Shown here in pieces: positions 26,767-36,600 of a DNA stretch of 64,000 bases. Below the pieces are notes generated by a model. It was not told where the DNA came from and did not search any database. It saw only the letters and a list, made by a program, of their open reading frames with translations. The stretch covers positions 1,054,001 through 1,118,000 of the forward strand of contig JAXMBL010000004.1 in NCBI GenBank assembly GCA_046349915.1. Direction: 5' to 3'. Every line of letters starts with the position of its first letter. The stretch's first letter is position 1. The translations under genes were made by a program, and so were the position numbers. Source of the stretch: CAIXSC01 sp046349915. Its GTDB lineage: Bacteria > Planctomycetota > Planctomycetia > Pirellulales > Pirellulaceae.

Positions 26767-28275
26767 ATGGAGAATAGAAAACCAGACGACAACACCTCCT
26801 CGCTTTCGCGGCGGTGTTTTTTCGATCGAGTCGGCCATGGGCTGCTGGGAGGAGCACTTGTCCAACTGCTTGGCCGAGATCTCTATGGAGACGAAACACC
26901 GACCCATGGCGTTGAGCTAGGTGGTGATCGAGGCGGCGAGTTGGCGGGTGGAGGGGCGAGGCACGATCTACGTCCCCGACGACCGCATTTTGAACCGGGA
27001 GCTCGATCGGTCATTCAGTTGTTCATGAACGGTGGTCCTAGTCAGATGGATCTGTTCGACCCGAAGGAGGCGTTGGAAAAGCACCACGGGCAGGCGCACT
27101 TTGAGCGAATCGCGGGCGAGGTGGAGAACCCTCAAGCGGCGGGATCGCTGATGCGTGGCATGTTCAAGTTCGCTCGGCATGGGGCGAGCGGGTTGTGGAT
27201 GTCGGATGCCCTGCCCCATCTGTCGAAGTGCGCGGATCAATTGACGGTTCTGCGTGGCATGTACACGACGAACCTGACGCACGAACCCGCGTTGTTCAAG
27301 ATTCATAGCGGCCAAGAATTGATGGGGCACCCGGCATTGGGCGCTTGGGTCACGTATGGGCTGGGTAGTGAAAATCAGGATTTGCCGGCGTACGTGGTGC
27401 TTGATGATCCTCGCGGCTTGCCGATCAACAAGTCGCAAAGTTGGCACAGCGGCTATCTGCCGCCGCTGTTTCAAGGAACTCGCTTTCGCTCGACGGGTTC
27501 GCCGGTGTTGAACCTGAAGCGGGATTTCGAGGAACCTGACGAGATCACGCGTCTGGAACGCGACTTGATCGGACGTTTGGATCGCATTCATCAGGCGGCT
27601 CGGCCGAGGCAGCCGCAGTTGGAGTCGCGGATTGCGAGTTACGAGTTGGCGGCGAGGATGCAGTTGGCGGCCACGGATGCGCTCGATGTGTCACGCGAGA
27701 CAGCGGAAACGCTGGCTGAGTATGGGATAGGCAAGGAACCGACCGATTCGTATGGAAGACGCTGTTTGTATGCCAGACGATTGGTGGAACGAGGCGTACG
27801 GTTCGTGCAGTTGTTTATCGATGCTCAGATTTGGGACAACCACACGAATCTTTTGGGTGGTTTGAAGTCGGCGTGCGAGCGAACCGACCAGCCGATTGCG
27901 GCGTTGTTGAACGATTTGCGGCGTCGCGGGCTGCTCGATACGACGCTGGTATTGTGGGGAGGAGAATTTGGTCGGCTGCCGATCGCTCAACTGCCCGACG
28001 ACAAGGATGAGAAGAAAGCGGGTCGCGACCACAACAAGAACGCGATGGTCTGCTGGATGGCGGGCGGCGGCGTGAAGGCGGGTTTCAGTTATGGCGAAAC
28101 CGACGAGTTTGGTTTTGCGGCAGTCGCCGACCGAGTGGGCGTGCCCGACTGGCACGCGACGATCCTGCATTTATTGGGGCTGCACCACGAAGAGTTGTTC
28201 TTCTTGCGCAACGGTCTGAAGAACCGCCTGACCGGCGTGCAGCCCGCTCGCGTAGTCACCGAAATCCTGGCCTGA
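26767..28275 (+). CDS. DUF1501 (sulfatase-like) Tat-exported protein
   Basis: 502 residues from the ATG at 26767. The N-terminus carries a twin-arginine signal (SLSRRCFFDRVG), usual for DUF1501, so the folded protein should be exported by Tat. Family landmarks are SVIQLFMNGGPSQMDLFDPK near residue 80, NLTHEPALFKIHSG, and WGGEFGRLP with RDHNKNAMVCWMAGGGV toward the end. DUF1501 proteins share the alkaline phosphatase/sulfatase fold, with Asp and His metal ligands in those blocks. It is the second gene of a pair with the cytochrome-domain protein. Confidence 0.92.
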   Translation: MENRKPDDNTSSLSRRCFFDRVGHGLLGGALVQLLGRDLYGDETPTHGVELGGDRGGELAGGGARHDLRPRRPHFEPGARSVIQLFMNGGPSQMDLFDPKEALEKHHGQAHFERIAGEVENPQAAGSLMRGMFKFARHGASGLWMSDALPHLSKCADQLTVLRGMYTTNLTHEPALFKIHSGQELMGHPALGAWVTYGLGSENQDLPAYVVLDDPRGLPINKSQSWHSGYLPPLFQGTRFRSTGSPVLNLKRDFEEPDEITRLERDLIGRLDRIHQAARPRQPQLESRIASYELAARMQLAATDALDVSRETAETLAEYGIGKEPTDSYGRRCLYARRLVERGVRFVQLFIDAQIWDNHTNLLGGLKSACERTDQPIAALLNDLRRRGLLDTTLVLWGGEFGRLPIAQLPDDKDEKKAGRDHNKNAMVCWMAGGGVKAGFSYGETDEFGFAAVADRVGVPDWHATILHLLGLHHEELFFLRNGLKNRLTGVQPARVVTEILA

Positions 28276-28286
28276 CCACTAAAGCG

Positions 28287-28302
28287 GAATTCGCAAGAAT
28301 TC
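28287..28302. terminator. GAATTC-GCAA-GAATTC hairpin
   Basis: Twelve bases after the DUF1501 stop, GAATTC (28287-28292) can pair with GAATTC (28297-28302) around a GCAA tetraloop. The stem is short and no T-run follows, so it may be a weak terminator or an RNA end-protecting hairpin. Confidence 0.4.
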
Positions 28303-28400
28303 TGATTCATCGTCGCTCAGGCACGCCGTCTCCGTGGGGAAAAGATCCGCGTCAACGATACTCACTCATTCAGGCCGACTCACACGCGATGCCAACTCTT

Positions 28401-28449
28401 CGTGGCGGAGCCACGACTGATCGTAGCCCCGTCATTCATGACGGGGACT
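28401..28449. repeat. Left REP-like unit of the small Y1 transposase
   Basis: Two hairpins stand 11 bases apart. The first is CGTGGC-GGA-GCCACG (28401-28415). The second is CCCCGTCAT-TC-ATGACGGGG (28427-28446), preceded by GATCGTAG. The same two-hairpin unit occurs inverted at 29129-29179 with the same 11-base spacing. Confidence 0.85.
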
Positions 28450-28659
28450 GGTGGAGGGTAGCCATCGAGCGGCACTCGTAGAGGCAACAGAGGGAGCGAC
28501 TGCCGGGGGCAACTTCCGATCGTGAGAGAGGCTACTTGCGAAGATTCCCAGCAACTCGGCACTTTGCGGCAATTGAGCAATCCCTTGTCGATACACGATC
28601 GCGCTGGATTTCCGTTACCATTTGTGGTCGTGGGGCAGCGCGAAGAATGGAGTGACTCG

Positions 28660-29112
28660 ATGGGGCGCACGCACACAAAACTCGATTATCACGTCGTCTT
28701 CAGTACCAAAAGTCGCGTTCTCTGGATTTCGGAAGCGATCGAGTGTCGCGTCTGGGAGTACTTGGGCGGTATTGCGAAGCGGTACGGTATGCATCCCTAC
28801 CGAATCGGCGGCGTCGAAGACCACGTTCATCTGGCTCTCGGTATTCCTCCTACGTTGGCTGTCTCCCGCGCTTTGCAGTTGCTCAAAGGCGGATCGTCAC
28901 GCTGGATCGGAGAGAGTTTTCCGAAACTGCGCGAATTCGCCTGGCAGGATGGCTACGGCGCGTTTACCGTAAGCAAGTCGATCCTTCCCAGCGTCGAGAA
29001 CTACATTCTTCAGCAGCGACAGCACCACCAAAAGCAGACGTTTCAGGACGAGTTCCGCGAACTCCTCACGAAACATGGTATCGCGTACGTCGACCAATAT
29101 CTTTGGGGCTAG
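28660..29112 (+). CDS. Small Y1 (HUH) transposase, RAYT / IS200-like
   Basis: 150 residues from the ATG at 28660; the longer open frame upstream starts inside non-coding DNA. The HUH metal motif is DHVHLAL. The nucleophile Tyr is in VENYILQQRQHHQKQTF. The end FQDEFRELLTKHGIAYVDQYLWG is typical of this group. Such single-strand transposases of the IS200/IS605 superfamily nick DNA at hairpins; the domesticated RAYT subgroup mobilises REP palindromes. Inverted hairpin units flank the gene on both sides (28401-28449 and 29129-29179), so it may be a RAYT/REP unit or a small IS200-like element. All key residues are present. Confidence 0.87.
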   Translation: MGRTHTKLDYHVVFSTKSRVLWISEAIECRVWEYLGGIAKRYGMHPYRIGGVEDHVHLALGIPPTLAVSRALQLLKGGSSRWIGESFPKLREFAWQDGYGAFTVSKSILPSVENYILQQRQHHQKQTFQDEFRELLTKHGIAYVDQYLWG

Positions 29113-29128
29113 GATCGTCCACCGGAGA

Positions 29129-29179
29129 AGTCCCCGCGATGAATCGCGGGGCTACGATCATACCGTCGCTCCGCGACGG
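29129..29179. repeat. Right REP-like unit of the small Y1 transposase (inverted copy)
   Basis: CCCCGCGAT-GA-ATCGCGGGG (29132-29151), then GCTACGATCATA, then CCGTCGC-TCC-GCGACGG (29163-29179). Read on the other strand it matches the left unit in order, spacing (11 bases) and the GATCGTAGCCCCG word. Stem bases differ in pairs, so both hairpins are kept. It starts 16 bases after the transposase stop. Confidence 0.85.
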
Positions 29180-29269
29180 AGGACACGGTGGCGACGGCGC
29201 TCTTCCGTGTCGGCGCAGTATCAGTCGCGTCGCCGATTCTTCTTGATCGTGCAACTGTTCCTCCGCGAA

Positions 29270-29548
29270 CTATTCGCCGCAGATCGGATCTTTCTTTTCG
29301 GTGATGACGGGAAGAGTTGGGGCGAGTTCGGCGTTCAGTTCCTTGAACGGCGCCCATTCTTCCGGCAAGTTGTCTTCGTGGAAGATCGCTTCGACGGGGC
29401 ACTCGGGCACGCAGGCTTCGCAGTCGATGCACTCATCCGGATGGATGTACACCATCTGCTCGCCTTCGTAGAAGCACTGCACGGGGCAAACTACCACGCA
29501 GTCGGTGTACTTGCAGCCGAAGCACGGTTGGGCAACGACGTGGGCCAT
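29270..29548 (-). CDS. fdxA: 7Fe ferredoxin
   Basis: 92 residues. The N-terminal cysteines Cys9, Cys12, Cys17, Cys21 and Cys25 (CFGCKYTDCVVVCPVQC) and the second set Cys40, Cys43, Cys46 and Cys50 (CIDCEACVPECP) match the spacing of seven-iron ferredoxins with one [3Fe-4S] and one [4Fe-4S] cluster. No signal peptide is present, so it is a cytoplasmic electron carrier. CAAGGAG lies about ten bases before the ATG. It stands alone; its redox partner cannot be told from the neighbours. Confidence 0.92.
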   Translation of the reverse strand: MAHVVAQPCFGCKYTDCVVVCPVQCFYEGEQMVYIHPDECIDCEACVPECPVEAIFHEDNLPEEWAPFKELNAELAPTLPVITEKKDPICGE

Positions 29549-29731
29549 TGAGTCGATACTCCTTGCACAATGCGGAAACGAAAATTCAGGGGTCGGAACG
29601 GCGCTGTTGACGCTAGAAAGTTAACGTGTGATGTCGGCCGACTCGGGGGTCTGTCAGCACTTTAGTCCGGCCGATCGGCATATTTTACGCATCTCGCCCC
29701 GCCGTGCCTAGCTCCCCGACACGCTCGTAAT

Positions 29732-30274
29732 CTACGGAGCTTTTGATTTACCTTGAGCGATCAAAACGACGGAAGAAACGGCGCTCACAAAGGTCGCGCC
29801 GGCGATCCAGATCAAGACTCGTCCCAGGGTGGCATGCGTTTCGCGATTGATCATGTAAATTGTGGGGTTCTTTTCGCCAAGCCCCTGATTTCGAAAGGCA
29901 TACCAGGCGTCGTAAACCGAGTCGGCTGGCAATTCGTCAATCAGCGCCGAATCGTAATCCTTCTGCGACTCGGGGGACCATGTGGTGTCGATCTTCGAGC
30001 GGGCGTACAGAAGGACCACGCAGGCCAAAATACCGACGATCGTAAGCAACACGGCAAAGAAGGCCGCAGGCGAGGCGGGCGAGGGGGTTGTGCCACGAAC
30101 CTTGGCGGCGGGGCGGTCGGCGGTGGGCTGTGCGACAGGCAGCTTGCGAAGCTCACGCAGCAGCGGAACTCCGACGTCTCGACCGCACCCGCAGCGGACT
30201 TGTTGGCCCGCTTGCCCCACGCGGACAGCGATTTTTTCGCCGCAAACGCACTCAACCAGATACTCTTGGCTCAT
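29732..30274 (-). CDS. Two-helix membrane protein with zinc-ribbon-like N-terminus
   Basis: 180 residues. The N-terminus has paired cysteines (VECVCGEKIAV and VRCGCGRDVGVP) that could form a small zinc ribbon. A Pro/Ala/Thr linker follows, then a membrane helix (FFAVLLTIVGILACVVLLY). A soluble loop of about 55 residues comes next and a second helix (VLIWIAGATFVSAVSSVVLI). No enzyme motif is visible. Ribbon-plus-two-helix proteins like this are, from memory, frequent in planctomycetes, but their role is unknown to me. Confidence 0.7.
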   Translation of the reverse strand: MSQEYLVECVCGEKIAVRVGQAGQQVRCGCGRDVGVPLLRELRKLPVAQPTADRPAAKVRGTTPSPASPAAFFAVLLTIVGILACVVLLYARSKIDTTWSPESQKDYDSALIDELPADSVYDAWYAFRNQGLGEKNPTIYMINRETHATLGRVLIWIAGATFVSAVSSVVLIAQGKSKAP

Positions 30275-30420
30275 CGGCGAAATCCTCTGCTAGGCGGCGA
30301 TACGGTAGGGTTGCTTGGTTGAGGCGATCTGCGAAAGTGCACGGCTCGCGAGCTGAAGTCAGTTTGAACGAACGCACGTTCAAGAGCAAATACGCTCGAA
30401 TGCTCGTACAAGTTTGATTA

Positions 30421-31218
30421 TCAGTCGCCGGGGGCGGCGGAGCCTCGATTCGCCCACCATGGCAGGCTGATTCCACCATCGATCAGGAGGGTAGCGCCCG
30501 TCATATAGCTATGCTGGGGATCGGCCAAAAAGACGATGCCGTCCGCGATTTCGTCGGGCGTGCCGAGTCGGCCGAGGGGAATTTTCGCGCCGGCTCGCTG
30601 GAGAGTGTCCTCGCTCGCGAATTTTCGTTCTCCAGGCGTGTCGGTCCAGCCTGGTTGAATGACGTTGATGCGAATGCGATGTTCGGCGACCTCGATGGCG
30701 GCCGTGCGAGCGGCGTGCTCGATGGCAGCTTTCGACATGTTGTAGGCCATGGCGCGCGGGGCGGGGATGAAGGCGTGCGGCGAACTGACGATGACAATGG
30801 CTCCGCCTCCCCCCTGTCGGATCATCTGCTGGGTGGCGGCCCGCATGAGGTAGAACGCGCCCCACATGGTGACGTCGACGGTGCGTCGGAATCCCGCCAT
30901 ATCGGCTTCGTGGAACAGCTCGCGATCACTGTAGGCCGCGTTGCTGACGGCGATGTTGAGCTTTCCGAAGTGGGAGACCGTGTCGGCGACCAGTTTTTCG
31001 ACGGCCGCTTGATCGGCGACGTCCGCCTGCAACTTGATGGCCTTTCCACCATTGGCCTGGATTTCTCGCACGACTTCCTCGGCCTGGTCGGCGTGCGAGC
31101 GGTAATTGACAACGACCGCGGCGCCGTGGCGAGCGAGAGCTAAGGCGGTCGAGCGGCCAATGCCTAAACTCGCTCCTGTCACTACGGCCACTTTTCCCGC
31201 GAGATTTTGTCCTGACAT
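30421..31218 (-). CDS. SDR family oxidoreductase
   Basis: 265 residues from the ATG at 31218 (an in-frame upstream start would add 13 unlikely residues). The cofactor motif is TGASLGIG, followed by NYRSHADQ, where the Arg after the second strand suggests NADP(H). The catalytic residues are Ser in IVIVSSPHAF and YNMSK. The ending YMTGATLLIDGGISLPWW is typical of glucose-dehydrogenase-like or 3-oxoacyl-ACP-reductase-like members. It is a separate single gene; the substrate is not evident. Confidence 0.88.
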   Translation of the reverse strand: MSGQNLAGKVAVVTGASLGIGRSTALALARHGAAVVVNYRSHADQAEEVVREIQANGGKAIKLQADVADQAAVEKLVADTVSHFGKLNIAVSNAAYSDRELFHEADMAGFRRTVDVTMWGAFYLMRAATQQMIRQGGGGAIVIVSSPHAFIPAPRAMAYNMSKAAIEHAARTAAIEVAEHRIRINVIQPGWTDTPGERKFASEDTLQRAGAKIPLGRLGTPDEIADGIVFLADPQHSYMTGATLLIDGGISLPWWANRGSAAPGD

Positions 31219-31484
31219 GAATGCCTCAACGTTGGGGAACCGACAAATAGGGGCCACAAAGCTCGAATCGTGGCGGTGTGGGTATGCTAGACGGAGTAGG
31301 AAATCCCAGCAAGTTGGTTGGCGAGGGGTGTTCGAGCTCGTTCCTGCTCACGACTTGAGAAAAAGTGTTTGCGATTCCCTTTACCGGTGGGGTGACAGCG
31401 CTAGAATGACCAAGGAAAGAGGCTCGCCGAGCCTGTGCCGCGACGAGCGGCGCGAACTGTCAAGACGACCACGATCCCGAAAGC

Positions 31485-31513
31485 TTGTTTCGGGTTTGGC
31501 GGCGTGTTATTCT
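31485..31513 (+). promoter_or_regulatory. Possible promoter in the long leader of the primary sigma gene
   Basis: TTGTTT (31485-31490), a 17-base spacer, then TATTCT (31508-31513) resembles a sigma-70 promoter, about 300 bases before the sigma gene's start. The 31219-31816 gap has no other credible gene. The match is weak and unproven. Confidence 0.25.
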
Positions 31514-31816
31514 CCACCCTGTCGTTTTCGGTGGAATCGTGATTGGGAATGTGTGTTTCGAGTTTGCAAAAAATGTGGCGAACGTCGCGAGCAACCTGCT
31601 TCGCGCTTCGAACAAACTCCCCAGCGAACCTTCGCACGATCCCTCGCAGTTTCACTAAACGCAATCCTTTGCCAAATGAGTCGACGCGGGGAACAGTCCG
31701 TGATTCAGTGGTAAAGTTACGATGTTCATGACCGGTTCCAGTTTGGCTGCCATTTGCGGCACGGGTAACTTGGCCGCATTGAGCGGTCCAGTCAACTTGG
31801 TGTAGGAGTACTGAGT

Positions 31817-33421
31817 TTGTACGACGCACTACTTGAAGAATTCGAGGACGATTCCGCTCGCACGCCGGAGGAAGAAGAGGGCTTTGCCCTTCAACCTTTG
31901 GCTGATGTCGAAGTTGAGGAGGTCGATGATGAGCTGGAGCCGGTGGATGGGGCCGTGGACCAGGACGTCTCGGTCAAATTAGACGACGAAGGGGATCTGC
32001 TCGCCGGACTCGACGACAACGAATCGTGGTCGGATGATCCGGTGCGCATGTATCTCACCCAGATGGGCGAGATTCCGCTGCTCACTCGACAGCAAGAAAT
32101 CCACCTCGCAAAGAAAATCGAAGTCACTCGACGTCGCTTCCGCTCCAAGCTGCTCGAATGCGACTACGTGATTCAAGCTGCCTACAAGGTGCTAAAGCGA
32201 GTGCACAAGGGCGAGTTGCCGTTTGATCGGACCGTGCAGGTCTCGGTCACCGACCGACTCGAAAAAGATCAAATCCTCGGTCGACTCCCGCACAACCTGC
32301 GGACGCTCGAAGTCCTGCTGAAGCGAAACCGCCGTGATTACATCATGGCGCTCAGCAAGTCCGAGACCCCCGCTCGTCGTGAACAAGCCTGGGTTCGACT
32401 CGGCCGTCGCCGCCGCAAGGCCGTGCGGCTGGTCGAAGAACTCGGTCTGCGGACGCAACGCATCGAGCAGATGATTCGGACGCTGGAGGAATTCAGCCGC
32501 CGAGTCGACGAGTTGAAGACGAAGATCGCGGCTTCACGAGCCGCGGCGCTGAAAGAAGACGGCAAGGCCGACAAGACGACTGTGGATCATCGAGCTCAAT
32601 GGCTCGGCGAATACCGCATGATCCTGGTCGCTTGCCAGGAGACTCCGACGAGTCTCCGGAACCGAGTCGGGTTCTTGAAGCGAGTGTATTCAGAGTATCA
32701 GCAAGCCAAGCGAGAGTTGTCCGAAGGCAACTTGCGATTGGTCGTGTCGATTGCCAAGAAGTACCGCAATCGTGGCTTGAGCTTCCTGGATCTGATCCAG
32801 GAAGGTAACGCAGGTTTGATGCGGGCGGTCGACAAGTTCGAATACCGCCGCGGTTTCAAGTTCTGCACGTACGCCACGTGGTGGATTCGCCAGGCGATCA
32901 CACGAGCGGTCGCGGACCAAAGCCGCACGATTCGCATCCCCGTGCACATGGTAGAGACCATGTCGCGAGTGCGAAACGTGTCGCGGCAATTGCTTCAGGA
33001 ACTCGGACGCGAACCCTCGATCGAAGAGGTGGCGCGCCGAGCGAAGACGACGGTCGATGAGGCTCGACGAGTGTTGGCGATGAGCCGATACCCGATCAGT
33101 CTGGACCGACCTGTAGGCAATAGCGAAGACAGTCATTTCGGCGATTTGCTGCCGGATGGAACCGCGGAGAGTCCGGCAACGGGCGCTTCGCAAGAAATGC
33201 TCCGCTCCCGCATCAACCGGGTGCTCAAAACCTTGAGCTATCGGGAACGCGAGATCATCAAGCTGCGATATGGGCTGGGTGATGGCTACAGCTACACGCT
33301 GGAAGAAGTGGGGCATATCTTCAAGGTGACTCGAGAACGTATTCGACAGATCGAGGCGAAGGCTGTGCGTAAATTGCAACAGCCTAGCCGAAGCCAAGAA
33401 TTGGTTGGGTTCCTTGATTAG
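31817..33421 (+). CDS. rpoD: Primary RNA polymerase sigma factor (RpoD/SigA)
   Basis: 534 residues. A very acidic N-terminal stretch (EEFEDDSARTPEEEEGF) is followed by region 1.2 (DDPVRMYLTQMGEIPLLTRQ). A charged non-conserved segment spans about residues 110-290. Region 2 is RLVVSIAKKYRNRGLSFLDL and EGNAGLMRAVDKFEYRRGFK, with the melting motif YATWWIRQAI. Region 3 is IPVHMVETM, and region 4 ends REREIIKLRYGLGDG and VTRERIRQIEAKAVRKL. The start is TTG, fixed by AGGAG nine bases upstream. It directs housekeeping transcription. A strong terminator follows. Confidence 0.95.
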   Translation: MYDALLEEFEDDSARTPEEEEGFALQPLADVEVEEVDDELEPVDGAVDQDVSVKLDDEGDLLAGLDDNESWSDDPVRMYLTQMGEIPLLTRQQEIHLAKKIEVTRRRFRSKLLECDYVIQAAYKVLKRVHKGELPFDRTVQVSVTDRLEKDQILGRLPHNLRTLEVLLKRNRRDYIMALSKSETPARREQAWVRLGRRRRKAVRLVEELGLRTQRIEQMIRTLEEFSRRVDELKTKIAASRAAALKEDGKADKTTVDHRAQWLGEYRMILVACQETPTSLRNRVGFLKRVYSEYQQAKRELSEGNLRLVVSIAKKYRNRGLSFLDLIQEGNAGLMRAVDKFEYRRGFKFCTYATWWIRQAITRAVADQSRTIRIPVHMVETMSRVRNVSRQLLQELGREPSIEEVARRAKTTVDEARRVLAMSRYPISLDRPVGNSEDSHFGDLLPDGTAESPATGASQEMLRSRINRVLKTLSYREREIIKLRYGLGDGYSYTLEEVGHIFKVTRERIRQIEAKAVRKLQQPSRSQELVGFLD

Positions 33422-33460
33422 TGAAGTCGTCTCGTAAAGACGATGAAGATCGTTAAGCGT

Positions 33461-33500
33461 AAAAAAGCCCTCCTTCGCATCAGCGAAGGGGGGCTTTTTT
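33461..33500 (+). terminator. Rho-independent terminator after rpoD
   Basis: AAAAAAGCCCTCCTTCGC pairs with GCGAAGGGGGGCTTTTTT around an ATCA loop, ending in a run of T. It lies 40 bases after the sigma gene stop. The A-run on the left makes it usable in both directions. Confidence 0.9.
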
Positions 33501-33615
33501 CGTTTGCGGAATGGTCTGAATGCTGGGGGGAGCGGCGCTGCTAAGTCGGCGGCGTCGAGTTACCATGGACATGGGCCCGAATGTGATTCGGGAGTAGTGA
33601 CTGACGGAGCCACGC

Positions 33616-36600
33616 ATGGACATCCCGACTCTGCTCAAGTATCTCGACCACCCGGGGCTGGCGGGACCTTGGTTGATCGAGTCCGGGTTTCGCGACCGAG
33701 ATACGGCTCATCGCAATTTGGTGAATCTAGCGCGGTCGGGCATCACTCTGGATCTGCTGGCCATCATGGTCACGCAGCTTGAGCAAACTCTTCCGCGCCT
33801 GGCGGACCCCGATGTCGTGCTCGCCTGCCTCGATCGGTTCATCGCGGCGTCGCGTAGTCCGTTGGCGTTGGGTTCGCTGTTCGAACGCGACCCCACGTCC
33901 TTGCCGACCTTGTTGCAAGTTTTTTCGACCAGTCAGTATTTGGCAAATCTGTTGATCCGCGATCCAGAGACGTTTGATCTGGTGCGGATGACCGACGGTC
34001 AGCCTGTTTCGCGGGAAGTGTTGGTGGCGGAGATTTGCAGCGAGATAGCGGCGCTGCCCGACGAGGCGTCGGTGATGACCGCGCTGCGCCGCTACCGTCA
34101 CCGTGAGACGCTGCGGATTGCTTATGGCGACATCATTCGTCGGCAAAACATCGAGACGGTCACGCGGCAGATTTCCTTCTTGGCCGACGCCCTGTGCGAA
34201 GCGGCGTTTCAGGCGGCGTGGCGAAAGCTCGTCGAACAGTGGGGAAAGCCGCTGCGACCTGACGGTCGAACGGCTCGTTTTGTGATTCTTGCTCTCGGAA
34301 AACTCGGTGGATGCGAACTCAATTACTCGAGCGACATCGACCTGATCTTCCTGAGCGACGGCCCCGGCGAGACCCAAGGGCCTCGTCGCTCGACGAACGA
34401 CGAGTTTTTTCAGCGATTGGCGCGACAGATCATCAAGCTCTTGAGCGAGCCGACGGACTTGGGAGTCTGTTTCCGCGTCGATTTGCGACTACGCCCCGAT
34501 GGAAAGCAAGGTCCGACCGTCGTGGGGCTCGATGCAGCGCTGCGATATTACGACATTTCAGGTCGGACTTGGGAGCGGCAGGCATTCGTCAAGGCGCGGC
34601 CCGCGGCAGGTGATCTTCCGTTAGGCGTCGAGTTTCTGGAACAGCTCGCTCCGTGGGTTTACCGCAATTACCTTAACCGCGCCGACATCACGGGCATTCA
34701 AGCGCTCAAACGCCGCATTGAGCAGCGCGCGATTCGCGAAGGAAGCGAGACTCGCGATGTCAAAACAGGCAAGGGAGGTATCCGCGACATCGAGTATGTG
34801 ATTCAGTTTCTGCAGCTATTGCACGGAGGCGAGATTCCCGGAATTCGCACGGGAAATACGCTCGAAGCGATCGCGAAACTTGAAGAGGCTCGGTGCTTGA
34901 CTCATCAAGAGAGCATGCTGCTGACGGAGAATTACGAGCTCTTGCGGCGCATCGAGCATCGTCTGCAAATCATGTTTGACTTGCAAACTCACATTTTGCC
35001 AGAGACGCCCGACGAACTGCGCAAGGTAGCGATTCGAGTCGGATACACGGAGACGGCGGAGCGCTCGGCGCTCGATGCGTTCAAACAAGACTATCAAGAA
35101 AAGACGGCCGTTAATCGTCGAATACTCAACTTCCTGTTGCACTCAGCGTTTCCAGATGACGAGGCGAGTGCGCCGGAAATTGACTTAGTGCTTGATCCCG
35201 ATCCCAGCTCGACGACAGTGCGTGATGTGCTGGGGAAATACTCGTTTCGCGACGTGCCCGCGGCCTACCAGAACTTGATGGCCCTGTCGAACGAGCGGAT
35301 TCCTTTCTTGTCCACGCGTCGCTGCCGACACTTTCTGGCGTCGATCGCTCCCGCCTTGTTGCGCGCGATCGCCGCGACTCCCAACCCTGACGCGACGCTC
35401 GTTGAACTCAGCCGCGTCAGCGACTCGCTGGGTGGCAAGGGAGTGCTGTGGGAACTGTTCAGTTTCAATCCTCCGTCGCTCAAGTTGTATGTGCATTTGT
35501 GCGCGACGAGTCCCTATTTGTCGAACATCCTGACAAGTCATCCGGGAATGATCGACGAATTGATGGACTCGCTTGTGCTCGACAAACTCCCGTCGCTTGA
35601 GAGCTTGCAACGGACATTGAACGAGTTATGCGGCGGCGCGGAAGATCTTGACTTGATTCTCCACAGCTTCAAGAACTCGAATCACCTGCGAGTTGGCGTG
35701 CGCGATATTCTGGGAAAGGAAGACATCCAGCGTACTCATCGAGCGCTGGCGGACATTGCCGAGGCGTGTTTGCAGCAGATCGCAGTACGCGAGTACTATC
35801 GCTTGGCTGAACGCTACGGCGAACCCACGATCGTCGGCGGAGAGCGGGACGGCAAGGCGTGTGAGTTCGTGGTGTTGGCGATGGGAAAACTGGGGGGGCG
35901 AGAGCCGAACTACCACAGCGATCTGGATGTGGTGTTCCTGTATGAGGCGGATGGCAGCACGTTGTCGCGCGTGCGCGGACGACGCGATGCGAGCACCACG
36001 AATCAGCACTTCTTCAGTCAACTGTGTCAGCGGATCATCAAGACGATCACGCAAATGGGACCGCATGGTCGACTGTTTGAACTCGATCCTCGCTTACGAC
36101 CCACGGGAAAGAATGGCGCGATCGCCGTGTCGTTGGCCGAGTTCTTGAAGTACTTCGCGAGTGGTCGAGGGCAACTGTGGGAGCGACAGTCGCTCTGCAA
36201 GGCTCGACCCGTTTATGGGTCGGAGGCGGCTCGGTCCCGAGTGATGGCTGTTGTACGAGAAGCCATGTTTGCGAAGCCATGGGAATCGTCCCACGCGAAA
36301 GAGATACGCTCCATGCGCCGCCGTTTGGAAGAGAATGCCTCCAGCAATAACTTGAAACGCGGAGTGGGTGGCACGATGGACGTCGAGTTCATGGTGCAGA
36401 TGCTGCAACTGAGCCACGGTCAATCTCACCCCGAAGTGCTCGTGCCGAATACGCTGGACGCATTACAATCGCTGCGGAATGCGAACATCCTCTCCGCCGC
36501 TGACGCTGATTACTGGAGTCGCTCGTATCGGTTCCTGCGCAACATCGAGGCTCGATTGCGTTTGATGAACACGGCCGCTCGCCACGATTTTCCCAGCGAC

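Noticed and set aside
31401..31829. Leftward open frame of 142 codons in the leader of the primary sigma gene
   Set aside because: It overlaps the sigma ribosome-binding site and start, and has no recognised pattern.
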